This document shows positions 48,501-61,586 of a stretch of DNA of 64,000 bases, in pieces; positions within the stretch are counted from its first letter, which is position 1, and each line of letters starts with the position of its first letter. Origin of the DNA: Ianthella basta (lineage: Eukaryota > Porifera > Demospongiae > Verongiida > Ianthellidae); the NCBI GenBank assembly GCA_964019415.1, contig OZ025881.1, positions 6,195,524-6,259,523 of the forward strand, in the 5' to 3' direction. The translations under genes were made by a program, and so were the position numbers. The notes beneath the pieces were generated by a model that saw nothing but the letters and a program-made list of their open reading frames with translations, searched no databases and was not told where the DNA came from.

Positions 48501-50583
48501 ATGGAGGCGCCAACGAAAGCGGTCTGGGTACGAGACTAGGGTTCAGGTGGATCGGCGCCTGTGGCTGTCAGACTGACCGGCGAGCAGACCGTTGACCTGG
48601 CCTGATGTTTGCACTGTAAGCCTGTTATTCACATTACTGGTAGCCACCGAAGCCTAGCTTCTTGACTAATGTTCTTTATCTTACAATTTGGCTGGACGAC
48701 ATGGCTGTGCCATGTACAGCTAGGGCTTCAGCCACCTAACCTGCACAAAGTTCACACGGCTTCAGGACAAGCGAGGTCTCCGAGGCAGACACAATTCACC
48801 TATACGTACCTACATTCAGTGAAATCATCCCTCAGGCAAATGTCCAAAACAACCCAGAAGTATGTAGAGGAGTGGCAAAAACAGGGGTACCCTATTGCTC
48901 AAGGGGCTGTACCATTACAGAGCAAACATCTGGACCATCCTCACCCATGGCCACAGGAATGCTGTCTCCTGCTTCCTTCCACCTAGCTACATATCATGCA
49001 TGCAGCCACCTTTACGGCACACATCTAACTACACACACCTTGCATTCATGCATGTGCATGCATGCGCGTTCATGCTCACATACATCATCGCATCTCACAT
49101 ACAGTCACACACATGACTGACTATTGTACTACAACTAATACCCTGATTGCAATTGTACACATGTGTGCATGTATGTTCTTGACAATAATAATAAGACCAT
49201 TCATGACAAAAACAAAAAAAACTTCACACTCACCCCCCCCCCCCCCCCCCCCAATGCCTTGCATTTGACTAGTATACAATTATCAGTGAGAAAATGTAGT
49301 TTTCTAGGAAACAAGTAGAGATGCGGGGATGGCACTGTGTCTAAAGAAGGGCATACGCACCACTTTCACCAGCAAACAGTTCATTGCTCGATGTGCAGTT
49401 GCCAGTGAGAGTGCTGATCTATTCATGTACAGCTTACTTATAGAGCATGCTCCCACACATGTACATATGCAGTATAGACTGAGTATGCCGCAGGTGTGAA
49501 GTAGCACCTTGCTGTGGGTGGGGGCATTGATAGTGGCAATGCACCTCTTCTTCTTGCAGGCACCTGGAGGAGCACTTGAAGCGGGGAAGACAAGTGTGCA
49601 CAGAGGTGAAGACAGTAGCAGATGGTCACGACCTTGAGGTACTCACAAAGTTCAAACAAAGTGGTGGGCAGCTGTGGGAGCTTGTTGAAGCCTCTCAGGG
49701 AGTCGTCACAGAGCCCCTTGTCAGACCAGTGATAAGATTTCGCAGTGAAACCAGGGACACCATCCAGCAGATTGAAAGCTATGGAGAGCTCTGCTTTGAG
49801 GAATTGAAACTGCAGACACAGACTGTGAGGACATTTGAACAAGGACAGCCAATGAGGATGGAAAGAGTACCTCAAGTTTCAGCTTTGGCAAGGCGTCCTC
49901 TTCAGAGAATGCCAGAGAAGCTTGCCGTGGAATCCCTCTCCATTGGTTCCCCACGTGCAGCGCCTTCCATTCGCCATGACCCTAACTGGGTCACAGAAGC
50001 AGAACCAGTCATGGCCTCACACAGAGGCAATTCACCGCCTTCATCGCCTCCTCGCAGGGTCCAGCAAGCACATCCAAGTGCTCCTCCTTCATCGCCTCCT
50101 CGCAGGGTCCAGCAAGCACATCCAAGTTCTCCTCCGACAAGGAGGGATGAAGAGAGACCTCAAATACCTGGCCTGCGCATGAGGTCTCGTGAACCCTCAC
50201 AGATGTCCATCATACACACAGTCACTCCATCTCCATCACAGCCTACACCCAGGACACTCCCTGAAGTGGATTCAAGCCACTCACCACCACACATTCCTTC
50301 TTGGAAGGAGAGAGTGTCATATGTGAACAAAGAGAGCGACTTGGCTGCCAAAGTGGACCCCCCTACTGATAGTTATCGTGTTGGCCGAGTACAATCATTC
50401 ATGCCTGTTGCCCTTCCTCCAGAATCACATTCCTCGGGTGGAGGGAGCAGCTCCAGGGAGCAGGCTGCAGTACAGGGTGAGCCACGCCGGGAGAGGGACT
50501 TGGGGAATGGTGGCAGCGACACTGCTCCCGATGATGACTGTAGCAATGTCGACATCTGGTCCGCTGCTCTGAGGGACCCATAG
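45533..50583 (+). CDS. RING/B-box/coiled-coil (TRIM-like) protein
   Basis: Exons 45533-45641, 45849-46179, 47378-47653 and 49560-50583 join in phase to 579 residues. Residues 10-80 form a C3HC4 RING with a long loop (CTLCFE, NCGHTYC, CMRNL, CPQCKK). Residues about 125-155 form a B-box 2 (KCAQHSGEDLRYWC, CSSCLLEGSHQGH). Residues 155-330 are coiled coil (RERLAEAVE, KIKEKFKGMR). The remainder is a Ser/Pro-rich, probably disordered tail with a duplicated SPPRRVQQAHPS segment near 50041-50130 and no PRY-SPRY domain. RING-B-box proteins are usually E3 ubiquitin ligases; the substrate is unknown. The second intron carries a TIR element (46538-47292). Confidence 0.85.
46538..47292. mobile_element. 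TIR element with TAGTCTGGC ends carrying a helicase fragment
   Basis: The ends are TAGTCTGGC and GCCAGACTA, with inner TAGACCGTCCC/GGGACGGTCTAG and GGAAGGGAAGGGACGG arms. GGGTAGAATC flanks both ends (46528-46537 and 47293-47302). The end design equals that of 10051-10387. Inside lie a RecQ-like fragment and a minus-strand Cys-rich frame. Confidence 0.85.
46678..46905 (+). pseudogene. RecQ-like helicase N-terminal fragment inside the TIR element
   Basis: The plus strand first reads VLTRRQKEALKSVISRKDTFLSL. After a frame change it reads TGHGKSIIFECLPHC, which together resemble motifs 0 and I (Walker A) of RecQ-type helicases. The frameshift between the two and the abrupt end mark a dead, captured or internally deleted fragment. 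Confidence 0.5.
49231..49252. repeat. Poly-C tract
   Basis: An uninterrupted C run in the last intron of the RING/B-box gene. No exon is visible between 47654 and 49559. Confidence 0.9.
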
Positions 50584-51380
50584 CAACAGGTTTTATTGAT
50601 ACCAATTCAAGGAGCTTTGCTAGTGAAAGTGAACAGCATATCTTGTCTGTGTTTGTGTAGTATTTCATTACACTTTACTGTCCCTCATGTGTGTGCCTAG
50701 TATATACATGCAGTGATTAGAAACGCATGGTCACTTGAAACACTTCTGTTCTAGTGTAGGGCATTGTCTAGCAATGTCTGAGCCATTCTTTTGATTGTAT
50801 ACAACTGTACATCTCATGCAAACATTTTTGTTCTCAATGCTGCATACATACGCAATTAAGCATTAAATTTTAATGTGTTTTCTGTACATGAAATTAATGA
50901 GATGATTATATTGCATGGCAAATATCTGCAGTGTATGCACACCATCCATTACATATTGCTTTATACAATGCAAGTTTTATATTTAATACACTGGCAATGT
51001 CACTAGTACTGTGTGGCCAGAGTCAGTAGGGAATTAATGTCTCAATAAGCTAGCTAGCTAGTGCTCTTCATCACGATGGGCACTGTACATGGCACACTAC
51101 ACAAGGATTCAAGTTCATCGTTAAATTAATGAACACCAATTAATAGTTGAGGGTAACGAAATGGAAGGCAAGGGATGGGAGAGAGTAAATACTTGTTCGC
51201 TGTAGTCAAGTGTGTAGTAGGTTTGAGAGCAGAGCAAATTAAACAAATGATGGGCAGTGAGCACAGGGGGGCATACACCAAGGTGAAAGCAAGGAGCAAC
51301 ACTGTGGATGACAATCAACAGTGAAACAAGGATGAATAATTATGAATGTTGACAACAACAATCTCCTCTCCAGAAGAAAT
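50584..51380. other. Intergenic, convergent 3' regions
   Basis: This AT-rich stretch lies between the stop of the RING/B-box gene (plus) and the stop of the ZNRF gene (minus). Several AATAAA-like hexamers are possible polyadenylation sites (for example ATTAAA near 50862). I see no other gene. Confidence 0.5.
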
Positions 51381-54300
51381 TTAATGAGTCTCCATTGATG
51401 CCAGGGTAGCAGCCCCTCCCTCTTCTGTGGTGACCACACCCACACCCCTGTCCTTGCTGATGGCCTTCTCTGGGAGTGGCGGAGCAGATCTGGTACCTGT
51501 CACCAGATCATCGAGGGAGCCTGAGGGCACACTTTCGGGATGGGCGGGGCAGGTCTGACTCTTCTTGTACCACATTTCCAGGCACCTGCATATGTACAAT
51601 GTGTGGGAGGGGGAGGGGGGAGGGGGAGGGGGAGGGGGAGGGGGAGGGCAGGTATACATAGTATATTATTGCTTGGCCTCAGCCTTGTACTATATTCTAG
51701 CTATCTATACTCCTTATCCCTGGGCTATAACTGATACACAATGTACCAAGTGTACTCCACATGCTGGGATGGTATCACTGGTGTGAACATTATGAACCGA
51801 GACAGAAGACAAAAGGATTGCTACATCCGAGGCAGTCACAGTTGTCACAATATGAATGGCTTCGTGCAAGATGTAATGTGTTCAACTCACGTAACATGGT
51901 ACACACAGAGACACGGTAACCGGGCAATGCTGTGACCTACAGTAGGAAAGGAGGACATGATTCATGCAATCTTGTCCTGCGAGTACAAGATGTTCACACT
52001 GCTACGCCACACACTGCTGGCATCATCGCACTGTCAGGCTCTCAGTACGAATACAACCAACACACACTATCACACGACACACTCCACTGCATTCATTACA
52101 ATACAATGCCACACATCACAACAGCACATCTTTTAATATGCAAGTATATCCGTACGTATATACAATGGGGTGTATATATGTGTACCTGTTCTGGAACTGA
52201 ATGTTACAAATGTAATTGTGAACAGTCCTAGTTAACATATAACTAACCTATTTCCAAATCTTCTAAGCAAATAGCACACTCTCCACCCTGACTGGTCATG
52301 AAGTCCACTGGAGAAAGAAAGGTGGAGGGGGAGGAGGAGGTGGGATGAGGGAGGAGGGGGAGGGGGAGGTGGGATGAGGGAGGAGGGGGAGGAGGAACAG
52401 GGAGGGGGGAGGGAGAGGAGAGGAAGAGGAAGATGAGGTCACACATTGAACAGTAACAGACAACACCATTACATGAAGCCACAACCCAATTAGTCTCAAC
52501 ATTAGGCACACACATTAGTGTTCAGAAGCCTCATAGCACACCTTGTCGGATCCCGGGCTCATATTCCATCCATCTTACAGATGCTGACAAAAACCCCTCC
52601 TTCCCCCCCCCTTTCCCCTCCCACACACACTATACCACAACAGATGGCCTTGCATTAGATGGTAACAGTAGAAATTTCACTAACATCGTTAACTTAGCAG
52701 AGGTGCTCCTCAATACACACCTGCACACAAAACTGCAAAAATTCAACAACACATCTTCCACCATCAGGTGAATGTTCACACATAACCAAAACATCCTGCT
52801 CTGCCCAAGGACAGTGCTACAGAGATAAAAGCTGCCCCCAGAGTCATGCATTTCTTCACACACTAAAGCCCGCCGGGTGCCTGCCTACAAGATCTTACCA
52901 TACTTCTGTTCCCTTTGGTAGATACACACATACAAAGACACCACTACCCAATGCAGCAACTACACACGCAAAGACTCGGTGACGTTTCTCAAGGCTGTCA
53001 AGGAAGTAGAATGCATGTTTGCGGCTTCTGCCTCCACATAGATGACACCCTCAGTGACTCACCCTCCCTCTCCCCATCCCCACACACACACACCGAACAA
53101 CCTACAAATGAACATTGTGCACCACCCCTAGGACTACGTACAAGGTGAACAAGATCAGCCACCCTCTCCCCTCCCCCTCCTCCCGTCACACTATGCTGCA
53201 CTCAAATACACAGAACATACATGCTGCATAAAAAGTCAACCTCCTCCCCCCCCCCCCCCTCCCCCAGGAAGCCACTATTCCACTTGGTTGGACTCTGTCA
53301 CAAGCCAGCCAGCCCAGAATACGACATCAACAGGAACACACTAAACAACCAGCTGTGTGAAACCAGTGAAGTCCCTTAAAAATGAATTTCACCCAGCTGC
53401 ATACAAGACAATGGAGTGCTTCATCCGTGAACTTTTAAGGCTTTCAATCTGCCCACAACGGTCACTGAAGCGTACATGCATGAACACAGATGTGTATGGG
53501 GGGGCACAGTGAAAGAGCCCAGGTAATTGGCAAAGAGCACCACACACTACAAATACGGAGGGATGAGTCTCCAATTGCCATAGCAAGGCAGTCAATTGTA
53601 GGCATTCCTTTGGTGCAAAGGCACATGTCTCCGACCACCATCTCCATTAAAAGACATGTGATATCATGAAGGTCATACGCTATCATGTCACTCACAGCTA
53701 TGTAACCAATACTGTAGGAATTCACCATTAAAATGCTAAGGAGTGGAATATCACTTCTCCACACATGCATATATAGTATTATACTATGTTGTGTGTGAGC
53801 TCTATCCTAGGAATTGCTGGGCGACAGAAGATCTAATTTGATTCATGCTTGTTCGCACAGTGTGTGGGTTCCAATTATAAGCTTCCCTTTTGCACAGCCA
53901 GGTGGTGCTATGTCGATATGGTTAATGGTGATGTGGGATAAGGTCAAAGGGGGCGCAGGGCTCACCGTTGTATCTCACTCGTGGCTTGGCAAGGCAGCCT
54001 GCCATATGCCCTTCCAGTTCGTCAATAAATACAAGCTGTGCACACAGGGGACACTTCATCCCTGTGTGTAGGTGGAAGAGAGGGGGAGGCATGAGAATGG
54101 TCCATAGCACTTCAATCAGGAGAGTGTGACGGTGACGGCAGAGGTGTAGAAAATAGACAAGTTAACAACCGTGACAGACAAGAGCACACAAAGAATTAGA
54201 GTAAGACACATCATCCTAAAGTGTTCAGATGCTGACAAGAACTGTGCCAAAGTCACCACTAGTACAGTGACAGCTCTCCAGTGGGAACCACTTCGGGTCA

Positions 54301-54889
54301 GTTTGACAGGGCCAAGTGACCCGATACAATAGAGAAGTGCCCTTCATGGTGATTTCAGGGAAAGTAGTTTGTACACCTCCATCTAGTAGGTGCTCTTTTG
54401 AGAATGACGGGCCACAATTCAGGTTGTTCTAAATTAAAGGGGTCTGATGTACACTGAATGAATACCAGGGCACATAAATAGCACTAACTCACGAGTCAAA
54501 TGGCGTAGAAGTGAGAGCGGGTGAGCAGGCGCCGACATGCTGAGAGTACTGCCTCCACTGCGGCCGAATGTGATGAAGTCGTAGTCCTCATCTAGGTTTA
54601 GACGTCTAAGGCGTTGTATGATGTTTGGTGAAGGCTGCATATCTGGTGAAGAATTGGAGGAGGAAGACTGACTGGAAGAAGAAGCACCGCTGCCTCCTGA
54701 GCGATCTCTTCGCCCGCGGTGCCTTCCCCCCCGCCCTCTTGGCTCTCGGAGGTTTGCTGTCACCCTCATGCTGGTGCTCCTAGGATTGCCCTGGCGGGCG
54801 TCTGCCGAGCTGGGTCTCTGCTGTACTCGAAGGGATGAGGATCTCCTTGGGGTGCTTCCGTTAGAAGTGTGCGACTGCGAAGTGCCCAT
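51381..54889 (-). CDS. ZNRF1/2-like E3 ubiquitin ligase
   Basis: Five exons (54889-54493, 54061-53966, 52307-52248, 51936-51891, 51585-51381) join in phase to 267 residues. Gly-2 in MGTSQS fits N-myristoylation, as in vertebrate ZNRF1/2. A long Ser/Arg-rich disordered region follows. The zinc finger is MKCPLCAQL...GHMAGCLAKPRVRYN. The RING-H2 spreads over three exons: GECAICLEDLE, ARLPCLCVYHVTCLEMWY and CPAHPE. Known ZNRFs end at this point, but here about 45 residues of acidic/Ser-rich tail follow. The family acts at endosomal and plasma membranes on, for example, Na/K-ATPase and AKT. G-rich repeats occupy the introns next to the RING exons. Confidence 0.88.
51604..51652. repeat. (GGGGGA)n tract in a ZNRF intron
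   Basis: GGGAGGGGGAGGG-type repeats directly upstream (on the transcript) of the last exon. The plus strand could form G-quadruplexes; the transcript strand is C/T-rich and doubles as the polypyrimidine tract. Confidence 0.85.
52318..52432. repeat. G-rich purine repeat in a ZNRF intron
   Basis: GGAGGAGG and GGGGGAGG units with the recurring block GTGGGATGAGGGAGGAGGGG (two copies). It lies just upstream of the RING exon 52307-52248, where its complement forms a very long pyrimidine tract. Confidence 0.85.
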
Positions 54890-55277
54890 CGCCGTTGTCC
54901 TCCTATTAAGACTGAAGTTTGGGCATCAACAGGAATAATTTTGTACTACGTAAGAAACCATTTGGACACACAGTGAAACCAACATACCACTAGGAAATGG
55001 CGCTCCTACTATACCCTCAGGCCAGCAGCTGTAACTTTAAAATTTAATGCGCGATAATGACACGCACGTCGGTCGCAGCCATTTTGTTTTGACTTTAAAC
55101 ACAACCGGCCGGAAATTCCGCATATGACGTCATACAGATAGATTGAATTTCTCAGAAACGTACACGAAATGACAATCAAAGAAACATCAAAGTATTAGAA
55201 AAGTTACACGTTCGACACAAAATTATGATACACATAATAGAGTATATGCAGACACTCATCTGGTCATTTAGCATACA

Positions 55278-57795
55278 TCATAACACAGTGTTTGTTTCTG
55301 CTGCTATCCGTGTCCTTGGAGGGACTGGTAATACTCCACTGTTCATGTACACAGGGCCACCAGCATCGGCAGACATGCTGCGCTGTGGCTTTGGGGGGAG
55401 CGGAGGGGGCAGTTCCTCCTCTGCGATTGAAGAGGATACATCTCCCTGCTGTTGGTGTGAGGATTGTGCAGTTTCCGACTCTGATGAGCTAGAATGGTAG
55501 CGGTGCATGAGGTAGCTTGTACTGTTACCAGGAGAAGAGGATGACCGGACATAGGGCAATGTGTGAGAGACAGCAGACCTTGGTGGAAGAGGGAGGGGAT
55601 TGGACGACTCGTAACCCAGCTGAGAACCACCACCTCGGTTGAGACTCTGTCGGTTGTACACACTGTTACCGTGGCTGTTATCAAATGTGCTGCCACCGTG
55701 GTTCCCATCATGTGAGATCATTCCATACGTGTGACCCGCACTGCCTGGAGCACTGACTACACTAGAAGGATGGTGGTTGAGCCTGCTGTACCCTGCAGAG
55801 GGTATGCACGCACTGACACTGGTGAAAGTACTCAAGGTGTCGCTTTCCTTTCTGGGAGAGGAACTCAACTGTAGACGCCAGGGCAGGGAGAGAGAGAGAG
55901 CACAAATGAACTACTTTATTACATCAGTTAGGTGTGAATGTGCCCTGGAGTGGAGTGGAGCCAGTTTGAGATCGATTACTGAGGAGGATAGTGATAAATT
56001 AACCCTCAAAAGAGGATCAAAGTAGGGGGACCCTCACACAATAGGGCTTCAGTCTGCAGTATATACATATCAGGTAGGTATGACCATATAAGGTAGGTAT
56101 GACCATATATGTGAATGTGCACACCCACCCACACCAGGTGTTGGGTACGTAGCTGTGTGCGAACGACTCACCATGGCCCCCTTGGACAGGGCATCTATCC
56201 GCTGTGCAATTCGATGCACTTCGCTGTAAATGACAGAACTGAGGGAAGTGTAGAAGTAGAACTTGCCTTCTCCAGTTGGGCTGTGTCTGCAGATTGGAAG
56301 GAAGTGGGGAGGGGGGGGGGGGGGGTGAGACACACAGCAGTGACAATGCAAAAGCTACTACACACACACATGCCCATACATACACAGGAAAACCTTTTCA
56401 GCAACGGGGAATTGCCTACCTGCCAACATCAATTGTAAAGCAGACCTTGTTCACTCCATAACGCCTTAAAGTGCCAATGTGCCAGGAAGCGACTTGCACA
56501 TCTGTGGTCGGAAGGATGAACCACCACATGATCTAATCCCAGGAAACATGCAGAGTCATTACACACACAGTGAACATGAAAGTGTCAGGACAGGTGTGTA
56601 CCTGTGAAACTACTATCAGCTATTGGAACTATAGACCAACTCCCACTCTAATGCTTTGTAACCCAACTCCACTGGAGTCTGGGCGCCTACACACTTGTAC
56701 AAACGCAAACAGCGCAATTCCAACGTAACAAGATTGTGTTTATCTGCTCCTTAAGCAGGATGAAGCCAGAGGACAGACCATCACTCCATGGATCCCATTC
56801 CTGGTTGGTACATGACTAAACTGCCAAGCATTCTACCAATATCTCTGCTGCACAGTAAACAGCAGCAAAGAGGTTTCTCTCCCATTTCTGTGAGACAGAC
56901 CGCCAACCCAACATCTGCACAATCATCACACACCTCATGCTCCAGGCTTTTACTCAACGGAGCAAGACACACTGATATGTAAAGACAAATAAATTGTAGT
57001 CATTTGGACTATTGGCTCCACTGGACCAAGCAATTGACCCAGAGATAGATATTCATTAGGGCATAAGTTGAAGGCAACAGTCAAAGGGTTAAGTGACACG
57101 GATTGATGGGAATCAGCCTTTGGAGCTCTCCACATGCTGCAGTTGATGCCCCCCCCAAAGAAGGACAATATGAAATAAGTGAAAGTGGAACATTCTTTAC
57201 TTAATGGGCACAGTAACCAAAACGCAAATATACCACTTTCACGTTTCACTGCACTACACCAAACATTTTCTACATGCCTGTCTAAGTAGCAAGCGAGTAA
57301 GGGTCCTAAAAGGGTTGGTTCTCTAATACCAGCTTCACAACAGGGTTGAAAACCTTGCCGACGTTTCGACCAGATGCTCTGGTCTTCTTCAGGGCGAAGA
57401 ATCTTCTCCAGTGGAGTGGTGGATCTTCGCCCCGAAGAAGACCAGAGCATCTGGTCGAAACGTCGGCAAGGTTTTCAACCCTGTTGTGAAGCTGGTATTA
57501 GAGAACCAACCTTTTCTGATGCCTGAGCCAGCTGAGAAGCCCTCACTTCAGTAAGGGTCCTGAAATATGTACAATACTACCAAGATGTGAGATCACTAGT
57601 GATTCAATCATGTCCTCAGCATCAGTCGTGTGTTCTCTATTCAGCAACAATCACAGTTTTATAGAAAACCATACACACTACTACACCACAAATGCACAAA
57701 TGTATGTACACACGCTATGAATATACGTACATGTTGTATGTTTGTATGCATGTATGTACACACATTCACACACTTGAGCACACATGAGCCATGAG

Positions 57796-57881
<86 letters not shown>

Positions 57882-58689
57882 ATCACCACACGCGCACATG
57901 CCACACACTCAACAAACACACATACACCACAAAACACACACACAACACCTGGCTGCAGATGTAGCTCAACAAATACTCCTATTGTGCACCTCACAACTCA
58001 GCATACCCAGTAAACAAGAGATTTGTACTCCTAAAAGTGGCACATTCAAAACACATGTACATACAAACACTTTAAACAGCCAGCTGTACATCAGACAGAG
58101 ACAACAAGCACAGCTGAAGATAAGAGGAAAGGAGTAAACAACCGTCACTCGAGACTCCACCATCCTTGGAATGCAGGCTAGTCTCCAGAGCCCTACCCAT
58201 CACATGAGCACACGTACACGTAATACCATGCAGGTCAGCAAAGCACCTCATCCTGACTCTCACACGAACCATTCAAGGAGCGAGTATACCAGCACATCCT
58301 CTATGGGGATATTCACCATGCGTTCAAGCTGACATTAGCACATACCCATGCTGGCCAGGTGCATGAGTGCAGAGGAAGTGATGGAGTCCAACACGGCAAA
58401 GCAAAGGGCATGGCTGTGAACCTATAATTATGGAGCTTGGAACTAACATAGTCCAAGAAGCAGGGTGAAGGGTACATTGCCAGTGCTCTTTGCCACCTTG
58501 CAGTTGCACCACAGTCAAAGGGCATTTGGGTGAGCACCTATCTATTTGCATGGTAGATGGGTAAGAGATATTGAGGGCAGGAGTACACGGGGACAGGGTG
58601 ACCCCAACTGTAGCCTTACATGCACTGGTAATTGAACTGTATTCCAATGGAAATGGCCCACAGTCTAATTGATATGTAGTTAGCCTGTC

Positions 58690-58737
<48 letters not shown>

Positions 58738-58798
58738 TGTTGTTCTGCAGTTGACACCAACACACCAACACACACACACCAACACCAACACCAACACC

Positions 58799-58850
<52 letters not shown>

Positions 58851-61513
58851 ACTAAGCCACAAAGCTAGAATTGCCCTCACCAGCACATACTGACTCAGTT
58901 GCTGCCAACAACAGAGGGCTCACATACAAGCTGTCAAGTTTATTCATCTACATTATCCCACATTCACACACATCTGCTCAGCGACAACAGGTAAAGAATC
59001 ATTCCATGTTGCCATGGCCACGCTTAGAAAGGTACAACCATTCCGTTCCACGTAAACAACCTTGAACTGTCCCACACTGTCACCAGCTAACATCTGTCTG
59101 TCGTAATGAAGGGTAGTTTAGCTATTTTAGCTACCAATAGGAGCTGTGTACAAATGCTAACAATAAAGGGAAGCCAAGACAGGGAGTGGTCACATCTGTG
59201 GTACACTTTCGACCCACTTCCCATCTTAAGCACCACCTAACGCCCACCAGCCAAGTCCACATTCAACTTCCCTATTTAAAGTCTTCTTATCTTCCAGAGC
59301 AAACATTCATTCTATAAGGCAAGGCAACTGTAATCTGATAGCAATCACACGAGGGAGTGAAGGATCTGATCAGATGCAGACACTCTCTGATGCTTGCATG
59401 GTGTGTGGGTGTGCCGACAGGTGACACCTCACTGATTACTGTTGGTACCATGAACAACACATACACACATACACAGTGCGTCTAGCTCTGCTAGACCAAA
59501 CATAGGCGTAAAGCAGTGTCTAGTGAACATGTCACATGTGAGCACAGTCAATGACGCATTGGCATGTGACATTTTCAAATCCAAGCTCTAACACATATAG
59601 ACAAGATGATATGCACATGTTTCTTTCATCTTTCCTTATAAACTCATCTACTGTATGTACACTGCTGCAAACACAAACACACACACACATCATGAGACAA
59701 GACGGTCAAGCCCTTCCTCTGACATGTGGCACTGTGTGTGGAGGGCTAGTGTTTACATGTCGGTGTGAGGGTGGAGAGGACAGCATGATCTCACATCCTC
59801 TACCTGGCCTTAAATAGGATGCACTGTAAGACTTCAGTGCAGCATTCTGGGACAGTAAGACTGGGCGGGGGTGCAGTGGGGGGTGTGGACACAACCACTA
59901 TTGGTCGATAGGACTCACTCTGTCCTGGTCTGTACAGTGTGATGCAGTCATCCTCCACTGCCAAGTCACACTCTCCAGCAACTGCCAGCTGGTCACAATC
60001 TTTGAGCCGCACTCGATAACGTCCATTAGCCAATCCTAAAGGGTACAAAATCAGTCAACACTCAGTGGCCTATACGAGCTACAATGGGCATGCCCTATTG
60101 CAGGGTGCATGCAAACCAGTGCACATAATGCTTACTCTGCTCTGGAGCTGGCTCAGCAGCCACTAGCGCTGGTCTGTTGTGGCCTTCTACACTGCCAGTG
60201 GAGGCACTGTGCAGCGAGGAGGAGTCAGAGGACGAATTGGGAGAGGGAAAGGGGTTTTGAGCAGCAGCCTCCATTGAAGAAGACAAGGATGTTTGTGGGA
60301 CTGGTCTCCTTTCTGGTGAGACAGGAATGGGAGTGGAGGTGACCGCATTATCGGTAAGAGTAGGAAAACAGTGGTGAGGTTGGGAGTGGACACTGAGCAT
60401 TGGTAGAGTCAGAGAGGTGGGGGAGGAGTGGTGGACATCCTTGCGGTAAACTATTAGGTTCTTCACAGCTGCAACCCAGTCATCAGCTTCGGCCTCTGAG
60501 CTGGCTTGGAAGCGATGAGACACACCAGGACAGAGCAAGTCAAAGGTCTGTTTCTTCTCCGTCGCTCGTTGTGCCTCCACAATACTGGACACACTAAGCG
60601 AATTGCGTGGCTCCTCCCCTCGCGAGGCTGTCTTTTCATCCTTGAAAAAGTCCATACGAGTGTGAATGTGGCCTCTTGAAGCATCCAGGAGCAAAACACA
60701 CCATCTCCTTGAGCTCTGAGGAAGAAGTGACAAGGGAGGATTAAATCCTGGGGAACACCCAGTTTGCACACAACACACATTTGGGAGTGGCCTGAAATTG
60801 GATTAATACCTATGCATTGTTTTTGGAAACAAAATTCATAGTTGATAAGTATAACAATATTCATGGTCATATTCCCAACAGTGAGTGGTCAGGCAAGACA
60901 CACAAACAAACTTTGAAGTGGCTCTGTAAGCAAGCCAGTGCAGGCCTCCACTGTGGGGGCGGTACATAATATATAGAGGGGGAGACAGCTCAATAGAGCA
61001 CCTCTACCTCTTTACCAGTGTTACTACGTATACCTTCACCTGCTTGTACTCGATAACACACAAGTAGTGTAGTTATCATGAATGTACAATCGATACCCTA
61101 GTGAGCTTGCCACTAAAGGTTACATGGAGATTCACATTCAGAGCCCAGCATGTGAAGCCCCCTGGCTACAGGCTGCCAGGGTGTACTGTCACAAACCCAC
61201 AGGTAGGCATGCCATCAACACCAGTACAATGGTTTGTTCCAAAATCACACAGCAGACACTGGTGCATTCCGCTCCCTTGGTGTCCCAAAACAGGCAAGGT
61301 ATGCACAGCAGACAGGATCCCTGGGTCTGCAACATCCTTTAACCTTTATTCTCCCCTACTTGAATTAAGACCATGTAATAAATGGTTTCTTTCATTAGGT
61401 GTAGCCCCTTAACAAAGGTCAGTACAGGGTGTGCCCCCTAAGGGAAATCACCTTACAAGAATCGCACGTACTGGCCAAACAGCTGAAGTAGATTTTTACA
61501 TGCACAGCATTCA

Positions 61514-61586
<73 letters not shown>

